This document shows, piece by piece, positions 1 through 6,713 of a stretch of DNA of 37,412 bases (position 1 is its first letter; each line of letters opens with the position of its first letter). The stretch spans positions 1 through 37,412 of the forward strand of contig DFJS01000040.1 of assembly GCA_002373165.1 (NCBI GenBank). Direction: 5' to 3'. The DNA is from Ruminococcus sp. UBA3665 (GTDB lineage: Bacteria > Bacillota > Clostridia > Oscillospirales > Ruminococcaceae). A model generated the notes under the pieces. That model did not search any database, had not been told where the DNA came from, and saw nothing but the letters and a program-made list of their open reading frames with translations. Both the position numbers and the translations under genes were made by a program.

Positions 1-517
1 CATCTACCTCCAAATTATACGGTTCAAGTTCCCAGTTTGCACGGATTGCAGGAGTCAAAGGATGATAGCCCTTTTCGCCAATCTGATACAGTTTATTTGT
101 ATACGGTTCAAGGACTTCCAGAAGCTCATCTTTGCGGTCACGAACACGCTGACTGGTGTTTCCGGCAGTCCCCCAAGCAATGATAACGGCATCCGACATC
201 TGTGCATATTGCTGAATAATTGTGTCATTTTCTTCATGCAACAAATCTTCGTCAGAATTGAAACGGAGCGATAATTTCAGCATAATCTTACTATAAAGAT
301 TTGCAATATTTACGCATCCAAAGCCCAATTCATTGAGGTTGTTAATCACCAACATTGTTGTCAAGTCCATATTCAACGTATCAGCGGTATTCGGGTTAAT
401 CATGATAATCATAGCCGTTTTCTTAGTTTTGTCCCATTCTTTGCGTAAAAGCAATCTGTGACTTCTGTCATCTGAGAACAGTGCCTTGCTCTTGATATTT
501 GCGGTTTCGGTTTTCAT
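1..517 (-). CDS. DUF1643 domain protein, 3' end cut by window edge
   Basis: Translating the minus strand from the ATG at 517 gives an open frame of 172 codons that runs off the left edge without a stop. A Shine-Dalgarno sequence GGAGG lies just upstream of the ATG (about 522-526). The protein begins MKTETANIKSKALFSDD, then shows MIIMINPNTADTLNMD, a NLNELGFG stretch, VNIANLYSK, and later VIIAWGTAG. This order (N-P-S/T-A-D near the start, then an AWG motif) is the signature of the DUF1643 family, whose biochemical role is unknown and which is common on plasmids and integrative elements. It is the last gene seen of a minus-strand block that starts near 2.9 kb, but a terminator at 530-563 separates it from the genes before it. 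Confidence 0.75.
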   Translation of the reverse strand, partial: MKTETANIKSKALFSDDRSHRLLLRKEWDKTKKTAMIIMINPNTADTLNMDLTTMLVINNLNELGFGCVNIANLYSKIMLKLSLRFNSDEDLLHEENDTIIQQYAQMSDAVIIAWGTAGNTSQRVRDRKDELLEVLEPYTNKLYQIGEKGYHPLTPAIRANWELEPYNLEVD

Positions 518-529
518 TTTCGTACCTCC

Positions 530-563
530 AAAAAAGTGGGGACAGGGCAAGAAAGCCCCATCC
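530..563 (-). terminator. Rho-independent terminator after the tiny-peptide genes
   Basis: Arms at 538-547 and 554-563 pair over 10 bases (two G-T wobbles) around a 6-base loop. On the minus strand the stem is followed by CCAC and a run of six T. It would end transcripts of the amidoligase, amidotransferase and peptide genes. Confidence 0.75.
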
Positions 564-575
564 CATGCGGTTAGT

Positions 576-653
576 TTACTTCTTTCTCTTGAAGAGAGTC
601 AGGATTTCCATGGCACAAGCCACACCTGCAAGAAACATTTCAATCGGTGTCAA
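576..653 (-). CDS. Tiny 25-residue peptide, TTG start
   Basis: This is a short frame starting with TTG at 653, seven bases after the Shine-Dalgarno GGAGGTG that sits inside the end of the preceding peptide gene. The sequence is MTPIEMFLAGVACAMEIL followed by TLFKRKK. It has a hydrophobic middle and a basic tail (FKRKK), so it could be a minimal membrane-inserting peptide. It overlaps the previous peptide by 14 bases, which suggests translational coupling. I recognise no family. The good ribosome binding site and the terminator directly after it favour a real gene, but 25 codons is short. Confidence 0.45.
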   Translation of the reverse strand: MTPIEMFLAGVACAMEILTLFKRKK

Positions 654-756
654 TGTACTTCACCTCCTCGCCGTTTTCCTCCATGCTGATTTCGACTGCA
701 ATTGCAATGCCTCCAACTACGAGAGTTAAAATCAGACCTGCTACAAATTCTTCCAT
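640..756 (-). CDS. Small 38-residue hydrophobic-acidic peptide
   Basis: ATG at 756 is preceded by a GGAGG (about 763-767). The peptide starts MEEFVAGLILTLVVGGIAIA and continues VEISMEENGEEVKYIDTD: one predicted membrane helix (about residues 5-22) and an acidic C-terminal tail rich in Glu and Asp. It follows the amidotransferase gene by 31 bases on the same strand and so probably belongs to the same transcript. No family is recognised. An acidic tail in a peptide encoded beside an amidoligase makes it a conceivable substrate or partner; that is inference only. Confidence 0.5.
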   Translation of the reverse strand: MEEFVAGLILTLVVGGIAIAVEISMEENGEEVKYIDTD

Positions 757-787
757 GTGTTTGTCCTCCTATAAGAAATATTTATGC

Positions 788-1759
788 TTAACACTCATCC
801 AAGAGCGTTTTAGCCTGTGCTAATGCTTCCTCAAAACAATCAGTATCGAGAAGCAAATCTTCAATTTCCGTCAATGTATAGCCATAATCAAGCAGAATTT
901 CAATATCTTTTTCATCTACTCCAAAGCAATAACAAAGAAATGCAATATCATCATCCAGAATAACATCATCTTCTTCAAATTCATTGCATTCGTACCAATC
1001 ACAATAATCATGCCATCTGTAGGGAGTGAAGAAATCTTCCTGTACTTCAAACTGTGATTTTTCGATTTTACCATCAGCAGAAATTTTCAGAATATCACCC
1101 TCGTTTAGGGCAATTCTTTCACGCTTGCACTTTGCAAAGCCCGATTCCAGAAGTGCCATTTCCAGAATTTCTTTGGTGCTTGCGTAAACGTAAAGACCAT
1201 ATTCAGGGAAATGATACAGTGTGATAGGATTAGAACCTTTCACCAGAAACAGAGTATTGTCGTTTTTCAGAATGGTAAATACAAAACTGCCTTCGACTTC
1301 TTCGGCAATATTTCTGATACTCCCAAAATCAACGACATTCTGATGTTCCAACAACTGAACTGCAACATAGGAATCCGTTTCAATCTTTGTTTCGGGAAAA
1401 TCATATTGCAATTTTAATTTCTTATCATTGTGCAGTACGCCATTGTGGGCAAGAGCAAAAGAACAACCATCCGTCTTCCCCTCGAACGGATGGTTGTTAT
1501 AGTTGTGTTTTTCGCTTCCCTGCGTAGCAAGACGAGTATGACCAATCACAGCTTTTGTACCAGCAGGGAAGTAGAGTTTCACCTTGTGAGCAGGTTTTGC
1601 CTTCTTGAATGTTACAATATTCTCGCCGTTCACATAGCTAATACCCGTTGCATCTGTTCCTCTGATTTCAGCATTTACTGCTAAAGCATTGATAAGCTTT
1701 TTGAGCGTTGCGTTGCTGAGAATGCCCTTATAGTCCAGAAATCCGAAAATTGCACACAT
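788..1759 (-). CDS. Class II glutamine amidotransferase
   Basis: A 323-residue protein beginning MCAIFGF. Cys2, exposed after removal of Met1, is the expected N-terminal nucleophile of class II (Ntn) glutamine amidotransferases, which release ammonia from glutamine. Other family marks are RGTDATGISY near residue 33, IGHTRLATQG near 72, HPFEG near 88 and ALAHNGVLHN near 103. The amidotransferase domain covers about residues 1-215; the C-terminal 100 residues are acidic and helical, and unrecognised. No synthetase domain (as in GlmS, PurF or AsnB) is attached, so the acceptor must be another protein. The start ATG overlaps the amidoligase stop (TAATG), indicating translational coupling; the amidotransferase could feed ammonia to, or process amides for, that enzyme. 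Confidence 0.85.
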   Translation of the reverse strand: MCAIFGFLDYKGILSNATLKKLINALAVNAEIRGTDATGISYVNGENIVTFKKAKPAHKVKLYFPAGTKAVIGHTRLATQGSEKHNYNNHPFEGKTDGCSFALAHNGVLHNDKKLKLQYDFPETKIETDSYVAVQLLEHQNVVDFGSIRNIAEEVEGSFVFTILKNDNTLFLVKGSNPITLYHFPEYGLYVYASTKEILEMALLESGFAKCKRERIALNEGDILKISADGKIEKSQFEVQEDFFTPYRWHDYCDWYECNEFEEDDVILDDDIAFLCYCFGVDEKDIEILLDYGYTLTEIEDLLLDTDCFEEALAQAKTLLDEC

Positions 1760-2856
1760 TACTCTTCATCCTCCTCAATTGTGATTTTTTCGTTTACATA
1801 CAGTCTGTGTTCTTTGAGATACTGAATCAGTTCTTTTTCCTTGATATTGCTGACAAATTCAGACCACGACAGATTTTCAAGCTCCTCTTGGGACATAGAA
1901 ATCGCCACATCACAGATTTTCTGAACCATCTGCAATGTGGCAATGAATGTATTGTACTTCAAAGTTCCTCTGAACAGGCGAAATTCAATCGTGTAATAGT
2001 TCTTCAAGTTCACGGCAACATAGCGACTTGTGTAGTTGCCTTTCGCCTTTTCAAGGATTTCTTTTCCAGTTTTTTCCAGACCATATCTCGAAGACCAGCG
2101 ATTCATGTTATACTCAGTTCTTCTGCTGAATTTGAATATTTCCGCCCAATGTTTTTCAATGAAGAACAGAATCTTAGCAATGACTTCCTCCTGCTCCGCC
2201 TGATTATCACCGAAAGCATTTCTGTTTACATGAACGTGCAAACCACAAGTAGAAGTCTGGTGAGAACGATAGCCCATATTCACAGCTTCTTTCAGAACCT
2301 CTTCCCATTCCATTTCTTCTTGGTGAAATTTCAAGGTCATTGGATGTGACACAATTTCAAAGCCGTCTTCTAAGCTTCCATCACTTTTGATGTAAATATG
2401 CTCATCACCAGAATTGGCAATTTCTTTAAGAATACGAGCATTTTCATCATCTTTTCCACCCGTATCGACTTCTAATTCTACACCCATGTACAGATTACCA
2501 TCTCCGAAAAATTCCGGTTCTGGCTTGTAATTGTACTCCTCAATCTCCTGCACACACTCATCAAAACAATCAGTGCAATAGGGGAGGTCATGCCTCCAAC
2601 TCGTGCAATCGTTGTGCATAATCACTCCACAGCATTCACAGCGAGAGTAATAATCGGTATAGCAGCTTCTGCACAGGAAAGTATGGTCATCATCTTCACT
2701 GTCCTGATTCCAAACAATTTCTCCGCAATGGTCACAAGTTACACAATGGTCATCAACGCAATCATCACAAAGCAAATCGGAATCACCAACCCATGTGCCT
2801 TCGTCCTCACCCAGTTCCACACCGCAATAATCGCAGTATCTCGTTTCTTCTTCCAT
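1759..2856 (-). CDS. Zinc-ribbon amidoligase (Amidoligase_2 family)
   Basis: A 365-residue protein with two parts. Residues 1 to about 105 carry repeated CxxC pairs (CDYC, CDDC, CDHC, CRSC, CECC, CTDC), like several treble-clef or LIM-type zinc-binding units. From about residue 120 the sequence YMGVELEVDTGG, then SDGSLEDGFEIVSHPM, then GLHVHVNRNAFG and a late EFRLFRGTL match the putative amidoligase family (COOH-NH2 ligases with a glutamine-synthetase-like fold), which join a carboxylate to an amine using ATP. Natural substrates are mostly unknown. AGGAGG sits before the ATG. The gene heads a minus-strand operon with the amidotransferase and the tiny peptides. The zinc fingers may recruit a protein or nucleic-acid target. 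Confidence 0.82.
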   Translation of the reverse strand: MEEETRYCDYCGVELGEDEGTWVGDSDLLCDDCVDDHCVTCDHCGEIVWNQDSEDDDHTFLCRSCYTDYYSRCECCGVIMHNDCTSWRHDLPYCTDCFDECVQEIEEYNYKPEPEFFGDGNLYMGVELEVDTGGKDDENARILKEIANSGDEHIYIKSDGSLEDGFEIVSHPMTLKFHQEEMEWEEVLKEAVNMGYRSHQTSTCGLHVHVNRNAFGDNQAEQEEVIAKILFFIEKHWAEIFKFSRRTEYNMNRWSSRYGLEKTGKEILEKAKGNYTSRYVAVNLKNYYTIEFRLFRGTLKYNTFIATLQMVQKICDVAISMSQEELENLSWSEFVSNIKEKELIQYLKEHRLYVNEKITIEEDEE

Positions 2857-2876
2857 AAAGTTACCTCCTGAAATTA

Positions 2877-2890
2877 AATATCATGATATT
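2877..2890. promoter_or_regulatory. 14-base palindrome before the amidoligase gene
   Basis: AATATCATGATATT is a perfect palindrome just upstream of the Shine-Dalgarno site of the amidoligase gene, in very AT-rich DNA that also holds two TATAAT-like hexamers on the minus strand (near 2895-2925). It could be an operator, possibly for the ribbon-helix-helix protein at 3.98 kb. No clear -35 box was found, so the promoter is uncertain. Confidence 0.3.
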
Positions 2891-3004
2891 AAATATTATA
2901 ATATCACTATTATAATTTACATTTGGAAACTTAATTTGATACGGGCAATTCCCCAATCCCTCACTATTTCAGAACGATAGAGAATATTTTGAAAGCTTTT
3001 TAGA

Positions 3005-3057
3005 GAAAAAATATCAGATACGGAATATTACGAACCTTGTAACTATCCGTATCTGAT
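3005..3057 (-). terminator. Terminator hairpin in the 2857-3190 gap
   Basis: A perfect 12-base inverted repeat (3013-3024 with 3046-3057) encloses a 21-base loop. On the minus strand the stem runs into ATTTTTT, so it would end the transcript of the zinc-ribbon/DUF697-like pair. On the plus strand it is followed by a short T run too. I see no gene in the rest of the gap between 2857 and 3190. Confidence 0.55.
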
Positions 3058-3190
3058 TTTATTGTGTGGTTATATAATTGAATGGATATGTATATACCTG
3101 AAGGGTTTTTTAGGCTCTGTACTATAAAGAATGTCTGAAAAAATTATAACAATATTATTCATCATTATATATTTCAATAAAAATAGAAAA

Positions 3191-3631
3191 TTAATATCCG
3201 TTTCTTTGAGATTCACGGTCAAAATCTTTAGCAATAAGCCAACCAAGAGATTCTGTTATACCAGCTGCTACAGATGCGTTAACAGCATTGCCAACACCTG
3301 GAACCCATCCTACAAGTAAATTAGCTGCCGCTTTAGCAGCAATTTTTCCACCCATAGTTGCAACAGTTTCAGATAAAACAGTTTTTGCCATTGAATCTGT
3401 TAATGGAATATTAAAGATATTACCAAGAGCTAAGATCATTGTTATCTGTACAGGTACGAGTGCAGCAGAATCTGCTCCAGGTAATTGAGCCAACCCTGCT
3501 CCAATACCAGCAGCTGCCGTTGAAGCAGTATGAATAGCTACATGACATTTTTTATTTTGTTCATCCGTGATAATGTGTTCCTCCTTGTATTTATTAAACT
3601 GATTTTGCTCCACATTTTGTACATTTACCAT
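3191..3631 (-). CDS. DUF697-like small membrane-associated protein
   Basis: Using the only in-frame ATG gives 146 residues. The core (about residues 30-135) is Ala/Gly-rich and helical: AAAGIGAGLAQLPGADSAAL, VPVQITMILALG, KAAANLLVGWVPGVGNAVNA. This resembles the DUF697 region that in other bacteria is fused to or encoded beside Era-like GTPases and is thought to associate with membranes. The ATG at 3631 lies 38 bases inside the upstream zinc-ribbon gene and has no ribosome binding site. A strong AAGGAGG (3580-3586) instead points to a start at codon 20, ATT (3572-3574), or the following ATC, giving about 127 residues. No in-frame ATG, GTG or TTG exists there. Family assignment is by pattern only. 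Confidence 0.65.
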   Translation of the reverse strand: MVNVQNVEQNQFNKYKEEHIITDEQNKKCHVAIHTASTAAAGIGAGLAQLPGADSAALVPVQITMILALGNIFNIPLTDSMAKTVLSETVATMGGKIAAKAAANLLVGWVPGVGNAVNASVAAGITESLGWLIAKDFDRESQRNGY

Positions 3632-3794
3632 TGAATACAGTCATTTTTCCACAAATAGGACATTTTTTTCCAAGTCCCCCCATTCCTCCATTTGGTGGTA
3701 CATAGATAGTGTAGCCACATTGAGAACATTTTCTGCCTGTTGTAGTTTCAAATAATGTAAGTTTCTTACATTTTGGGCACATTTTTCCAGCCAT
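3594..3794 (-). CDS. Small double zinc-ribbon protein
   Basis: A 66-residue protein with two CxxC...CxxC zinc ribbons: CPKC with CSQC (first half) and CPICGK with CTKCG (second half), joined by a Gly/Pro-rich linker (PPNGGMGGLG). Such ribbons bind zinc and often mediate protein or nucleic-acid contacts. An AGGAGA site precedes the ATG at 3794, and a strong promoter lies at 3850-3878. It is the first gene of a two-gene operon with the DUF697-like gene, whose Shine-Dalgarno site immediately follows this stop codon. Function is unknown. Confidence 0.7.
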   Translation of the reverse strand: MAGKMCPKCKKLTLFETTTGRKCSQCGYTIYVPPNGGMGGLGKKCPICGKMTVFNGKCTKCGAKSV

Positions 3795-3849
3795 AACTAT
3801 TATCTCCTATCATTCACATATGCTGTTTAGCTTATTTAGTCATGTATTT

Positions 3850-3878
3850 ATTATATCATATTGCAATTAAAATGTCAA
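3850..3878 (-). promoter_or_regulatory. Sigma-A promoter for the zinc-ribbon/DUF697-like operon
   Basis: On the minus strand, TTGACA (3873-3878) and TATAAT (3850-3855) are both perfect consensus and separated by 17 bases. It reads toward the zinc-ribbon gene at 3794. Confidence 0.8.
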
Positions 3879-3977
3879 GTGATTTTTAAATATTTTTTGC
3901 AATATATTTTTAATTGCTATTTTAAGTTTATCATAAACCACAAATTCAATGTACAATATTGATAAGGGGTGATGAAA

Positions 3978-4160
3978 ATGTTTGAAATCCGAAAGCCGTC
4001 AGCATCCAACAAAACTATTCGTATGCCCGACACGCTGATTGAGAAACTGGAACGTTTAGCAGGAGAACATGATATTTCTTTCAATCAACTGGTGATTCAG
4101 TGCTGTGAATACGCTATGGAACATTTGAATAAGCCTGATGAGAAGAAACAAGAGTCTTAA
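3978..4160 (+). CDS. Ribbon-helix-helix DNA-binding protein
   Basis: A protein of about 61 residues starting MFEIRKPSASNKTIRMP. The pattern NKTIRMPDTLIEKLERLA then HDISFNQLVIQCCEYAM fits an Arc/CopG ribbon-helix-helix fold: one beta strand (KTIRMP) that would dimerise and contact DNA, then two helices. The start was chosen at the ATG at 3978 because AAGGGGTGA lies about 6 bases upstream; GTG at 3969 and ATG at 3972 are in frame but overlap that site. It is transcribed away from the minus-strand block and is the last gene before the gene-free boundary, a common place for a regulator on a mobile element. Its targets are unknown. Confidence 0.75.
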   Translation: MFEIRKPSASNKTIRMPDTLIEKLERLAGEHDISFNQLVIQCCEYAMEHLNKPDEKKQES

Positions 4161-4173
4161 ATCACAAAAAATA

Positions 4174-4208
4174 AGCGGAAATAGTCATTTAATCAGGCTG
4201 TTTCCGCT
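4174..4208 (+). terminator. Hairpin after the ribbon-helix-helix gene
   Basis: AGCGGAAA (4174-4181) pairs with TTTCCGCT (4201-4208), and flanking AATA and TATT extend the stem with one bulge. The T tract after it is weak (ATTGTTATG), so termination is likely but not certain. Confidence 0.5.
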
Positions 4209-4617
4209 ATTGTTATGTAACTGAAATAACTATTCAGATTCCGCAACGTGAGCAACAAATAGGAAAGTCATCTTTACACTTTGATAGGTTGGAAAGATTG
4301 CTTAGCCCTTTGAGATGTGGAGATGGGTCGGAAAGGATGCTTTACGTTCTGTATCATTTGTAACTATTCGGAAAGCTTTCTTCAATATCTGCACTGAATA
4401 GCATTTGTTGTGTGGGTACAACATCTCGTTATCTCGACATCTCAGTGAAATAGAATAAAATATTGATATTATTTTTTATTTCCATATATGATTATAATTT
4501 AGAATATATCCCACGACTATCTATATTTTAAATTTTATATATAAATATATTTATTTTGATTATTTATATAATTATTTTATATAATATATAAATAATACTA
4601 ATATATTTAATAGAATC

Positions 4618-4715
4618 TCCCCGAAGGGGTGGCACTGTTGACGAACGAAGTGAGGAAAACAGTGGCATAGCTTGATGCAATCACCTGCACGGAGTGCCAC
4701 TGCCCGTGTAGGGCA
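4618..4715. other. Structured element with mutually exclusive pairings
   Basis: A GC-rich island inside very AT-rich DNA. CCCC-GAA-GGGG forms a small hairpin at its start. GTGGCACT (4629-4636) can pair with AGTGCCAC (4693-4700), while CAGTGGCA (4660-4667) can pair with TGCCACTG (4695-4702); these two pairings exclude each other. A further TGCCC/GGGCA hairpin spans about 4701-4715. No coding frame covers it. It could be a structured RNA, a recombinase or replication site, or a repeat. Confidence 0.35.
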
Positions 4716-4797
4716 TTAAATATTTTCAATCATAAGTAGCTGAAATATATTTTAATCTCTTTTTTATCATTTTCTTTTGGAGAAAGAGCTTTTTAAG

Positions 4798-4866
4798 AAT
4801 TATGTATTTAAGGTAAGTTACGAGCTGACCCCGTATTGAACCCGTAAATTTTTAGTAATATTTAGC
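4798..4866. repeat. Direct repeat copy 1
   Basis: Starts GAATTATGTATTTAAGG and matches the copy at 5099-5166 over about 68 bases: the first 18 are identical, then GTATTGAACCC against GCATTGAACCC, ending in AATATTTAG in both. The copies lie 301 bases apart. They may be attachment-site remnants of integration events, or ends of a decayed element. Confidence 0.5.
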
Positions 4867-5098
4867 ACAAGAAAAGGAAAAAAATTTAATCTGGTTGAGT
4901 AGTCAAATGATTATATGATAATTGAAATATATTTTGTAAAATATGTAAACTAACATACTGCATTTGATATTTCTTTCACAATCAATATTTTATCGTATTT
5001 TCTTTGTGACATTTCAATAAATTTTATATATCAAAAGCCAGTTTTTTTGTTTTCGCCTCATTACCTCATTATTTTTCGAGGAAAGCCCCCACCTTTGA

Positions 5099-5166
5099 GA
5101 ATTATGTATTTAAGGTGAATTACGGGCAAAACCGCATTGAACCCTCAAAAGATTACCAATATTTAG
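5099..5166. repeat. Direct repeat copy 2, next to the tmRNA terminator
   Basis: Second copy of the repeat at 4798-4866. It ends eight bases before the tmRNA terminator hairpin, marking the likely junction between the accessory DNA and the core smpB-ssrA locus. Confidence 0.5.
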
Positions 5167-5173
5167 AAATAAT

Positions 5174-5216
5174 AAAATGCCTATATACCGTGATTTTACG
5201 GCATATAGGCATTTTT
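5174..5216 (-). terminator. Bidirectional terminator of the tmRNA gene
   Basis: A long inverted repeat (AAAATGCCTATAT... with ...ATATAGGCATTTTT, arms about 5174-5190 and 5199-5216) with A/T tracts on both sides. On the minus strand it lies about 30 bases after the 3' end of tmRNA. Confidence 0.8.
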
Positions 5217-5247
5217 GTAACCTTTCAGATTACGCATTTTGAATAAG

Positions 5248-5639
5248 TGGAGGCGAGGAGAATCGAACTCCTGTCCGAAAACCCATTCTCACAACTTTCT
5301 ACGAGCGTAGTTTATCTACTAACATTCCCCACACATGCCGCCGACAAACAGGCTGTATGTGAAAGTAGTCCAAATACATTCCTGCGGCGTGGACATACCG
5401 CCGGAACGTTCACCACTAGTCGATGCCCAGCTGCCAGCCGTGGTACTCCGGCAGAGGACACCTGCGGACTCAGGCCGCAGGCTGTTCCTTAGAACACTTA
5501 GGCAGCGAGAGCTGCTTTGTTGTAAGAAACAGTGATGTTGTTTTTAGCGTTTATATTTAAAACGTGCCATTTTTAAGAGGTTGGCAGCCTCTGCTCGCTT
5601 ATCATGATGCAAAGTCCCCGTCGAAACCGGTACGCCCCC
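5248..5639 (-). ncRNA. ssrA: Transfer-messenger RNA (tmRNA)
   Basis: The minus strand begins GGGGGCGTACCGGTTTCGAC, the conserved tmRNA 5' end, and finishes with the tRNA-like T-arm and acceptor (GTTCGATTCTCCTCGCCTCC plus discriminator A), giving about 392 nucleotides. GGGGGCG pairs with CGCCTCC with one G-T wobble. CCA is not encoded and must be added. Inside is a tag reading frame AKNNITVSYNKAALAA followed by TAA, ending in the LAA degradation signal. tmRNA with SmpB frees ribosomes stalled on broken messages and tags the product for proteolysis. smpB lies directly upstream on the same strand, and the gene has its own promoter at 5654-5682. Confidence 0.95.
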
Positions 5640-5653
5640 ATGAAAGTATATTT

Positions 5654-5682
5654 ATTATATACTATTTTTCCGGAAAAGTCAA
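5654..5682 (-). promoter_or_regulatory. Sigma-A promoter of ssrA
   Basis: On the minus strand, TTGACT (5677-5682), 17 bases, TATAAT (5654-5659). The -10 box lies about 15 bases before the mature tmRNA 5' end, so little leader processing would be needed. Confidence 0.8.
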
Positions 5683-5722
5683 TAGGGAATTGATGAAAAT
5701 TCAGTTACAGTTTAGAAAAAAA

Positions 5723-6187
5723 TCAGTGATTTTTTTCTTTCAAAGCTCTGTCGATGGTTCGTTTGGCATCGCGTTTGGCAGCATCTTCGCGCTTGTCGTA
5801 GAGTTTTTTGCCTTTGCACAGCCCCAGCTGGACTTTGACACGGGAATCTTTAAAATAAAGCGAGAGCGGCACAAGAGTCAGGCCGTCCTGTTTTTGTTTG
5901 CCGAAAAGCCGGTTAATCTCGGCTTTATGCATCAGCAGGCGGCGGACTCTGATCGGATCGCGATTGAAGATGTTGCCTTTTTCGTAAGGTGAAATATGCA
6001 TTTGTTTGATGAAGAGTTCGCCGTTTTCTACAGAACACCAGCTATCCTTGAGGTTAACACTGCCCTGCCGGATGGATTTTACTTCTGTACCAGTCAATTC
6101 GATGCCAGCTTCAAACGTTTCCAGAATGAAATATTCATGTCTGGCCTGGCGGTTTTCTGTAATCAGTTTTGTTCCTTTGGTACGCAT
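5723..6187 (-). CDS. smpB: SsrA-binding protein SmpB
   Basis: A protein of 154 residues from ATG 6187, close to the usual length of about 150-160. Marks of the family are KLITENRQARHEYFILETFE near the start, GIELTGTEVKSIRQG, and the basic C-terminal tail with DKREDAAKRDAKR. SmpB binds the tRNA-like domain of tmRNA and carries it to stalled ribosomes; the tail takes the place of mRNA in the decoding centre. AAGGTG lies about 6 bases before ATG 6187; an in-frame GTG at 6196 would overlap that site, so the ATG is preferred. It sits between the ydbC-like gene and ssrA on the same strand. Confidence 0.95.
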   Translation of the reverse strand: MRTKGTKLITENRQARHEYFILETFEAGIELTGTEVKSIRQGSVNLKDSWCSVENGELFIKQMHISPYEKGNIFNRDPIRVRRLLMHKAEINRLFGKQKQDGLTLVPLSLYFKDSRVKVQLGLCKGKKLYDKREDAAKRDAKRTIDRALKEKNH

Positions 6188-6226
6188 AGCTTTCACCTTG
6201 CTTTCTGAAAAATAAGTTTGCGGGGA

Positions 6227-6463
6227 TTATTCAAAGCTGTCGAGGTCTTCCAGACCGTTGAGCAAATCGCGGAGCTTGACAAGTTCGTCAGCGGTCAAAG
6301 TCAGACCTTTGCCCATACGGCTGTGGTCGGGTGACCAGTCACGGATATCATATTTGGGTTCGCGGTCATTCCAGCTGACAAGATTGAGTTCTTTTGTCCA
6401 GCCGCGGCCATTATCGCCGAGTTCGCCGAGGTGTTCTGTAATTTCAAATTTCAGTTCTGCCAT
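6227..6463 (-). CDS. YdbC-like PC4-family single-strand nucleic-acid-binding protein
   Basis: A 78-residue protein beginning MAELKFEITEHLGEL, with RGWTKELNLVSWNDREPKYD, IRDWSPDHSRMGKGLTLT and a C-terminal helix. This is the pattern of the bacterial YdbC family, which has the PC4 coactivator fold and binds single-stranded DNA or RNA as a dimer. Its cell role is not settled. It is the first gene after the promoter at 6509-6537 and lies 39 bases before smpB, so the two are probably co-transcribed; pairing with the trans-translation genes may be only positional. Confidence 0.85.
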   Translation of the reverse strand: MAELKFEITEHLGELGDNGRGWTKELNLVSWNDREPKYDIRDWSPDHSRMGKGLTLTADELVKLRDLLNGLEDLDSFE

Positions 6464-6508
6464 AATAAATTCCTCATTTCTGTTCTGTGATAAGAATCTG
6501 TATTATTT

Positions 6509-6537
6509 ATTATACACGATCCGGAAATATTTTGCAA
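6509..6537 (-). promoter_or_regulatory. Sigma-A promoter for ydbC-like and smpB
   Basis: On the minus strand, TTGCAA (6532-6537), 17 bases, TATAAT (6509-6514), about 45 bases before the ydbC-like start codon. It diverges from the promoter at 6618-6646. Confidence 0.7.
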
Positions 6538-6617
6538 GTGTTTTTTTGAAAAAATTTTAAAAATTTTGCATCCGGAGCGGTCACTTTCAAAAAAGATAAA
6601 AATTCCTGTAATATTTA

Positions 6618-6646
6618 TTGACAAAACTGTTAAAATGTGCTATAAT
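6618..6646 (+). promoter_or_regulatory. Sigma-A promoter for the DHH phosphoesterase
   Basis: Perfect consensus TTGACA (6618-6623) and TATAAT (6641-6646) with a 17-base spacer, about 68 bases before the start codon. Confidence 0.8.
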
Positions 6647-6713
6647 AATATAGTAATGTCGGCAGACGGCAGTCTGCTGCGGAATTCATTGAATGTGATA
6701 CGGAGGAAAATTC

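Larger units (their letters stand above)
4209..5173. other. Gene-free AT-rich boundary of the accessory region
   Basis: About 1 kb with no credible reading frame on either strand. The middle (4450-4615) is almost only A and T. It contains the structured element at 4618-4715 and two copies of a direct repeat (4798-4866 and 5099-5166), described separately. The right edge touches the tmRNA terminator, so this looks like the end of an inserted element against the core chromosome. No integrase gene is in the window. Confidence 0.5.

Noticed and set aside
3081..3138. 18-codon frame MDMYIPEGFF...
   Set aside because: No ribosome binding site and no similarity; treated as chance in the gap before 3191.
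5247..5535. Short plus-strand frames over the tmRNA locus
   Set aside because: The region is the tmRNA gene on the other strand; the frames have no start signals.
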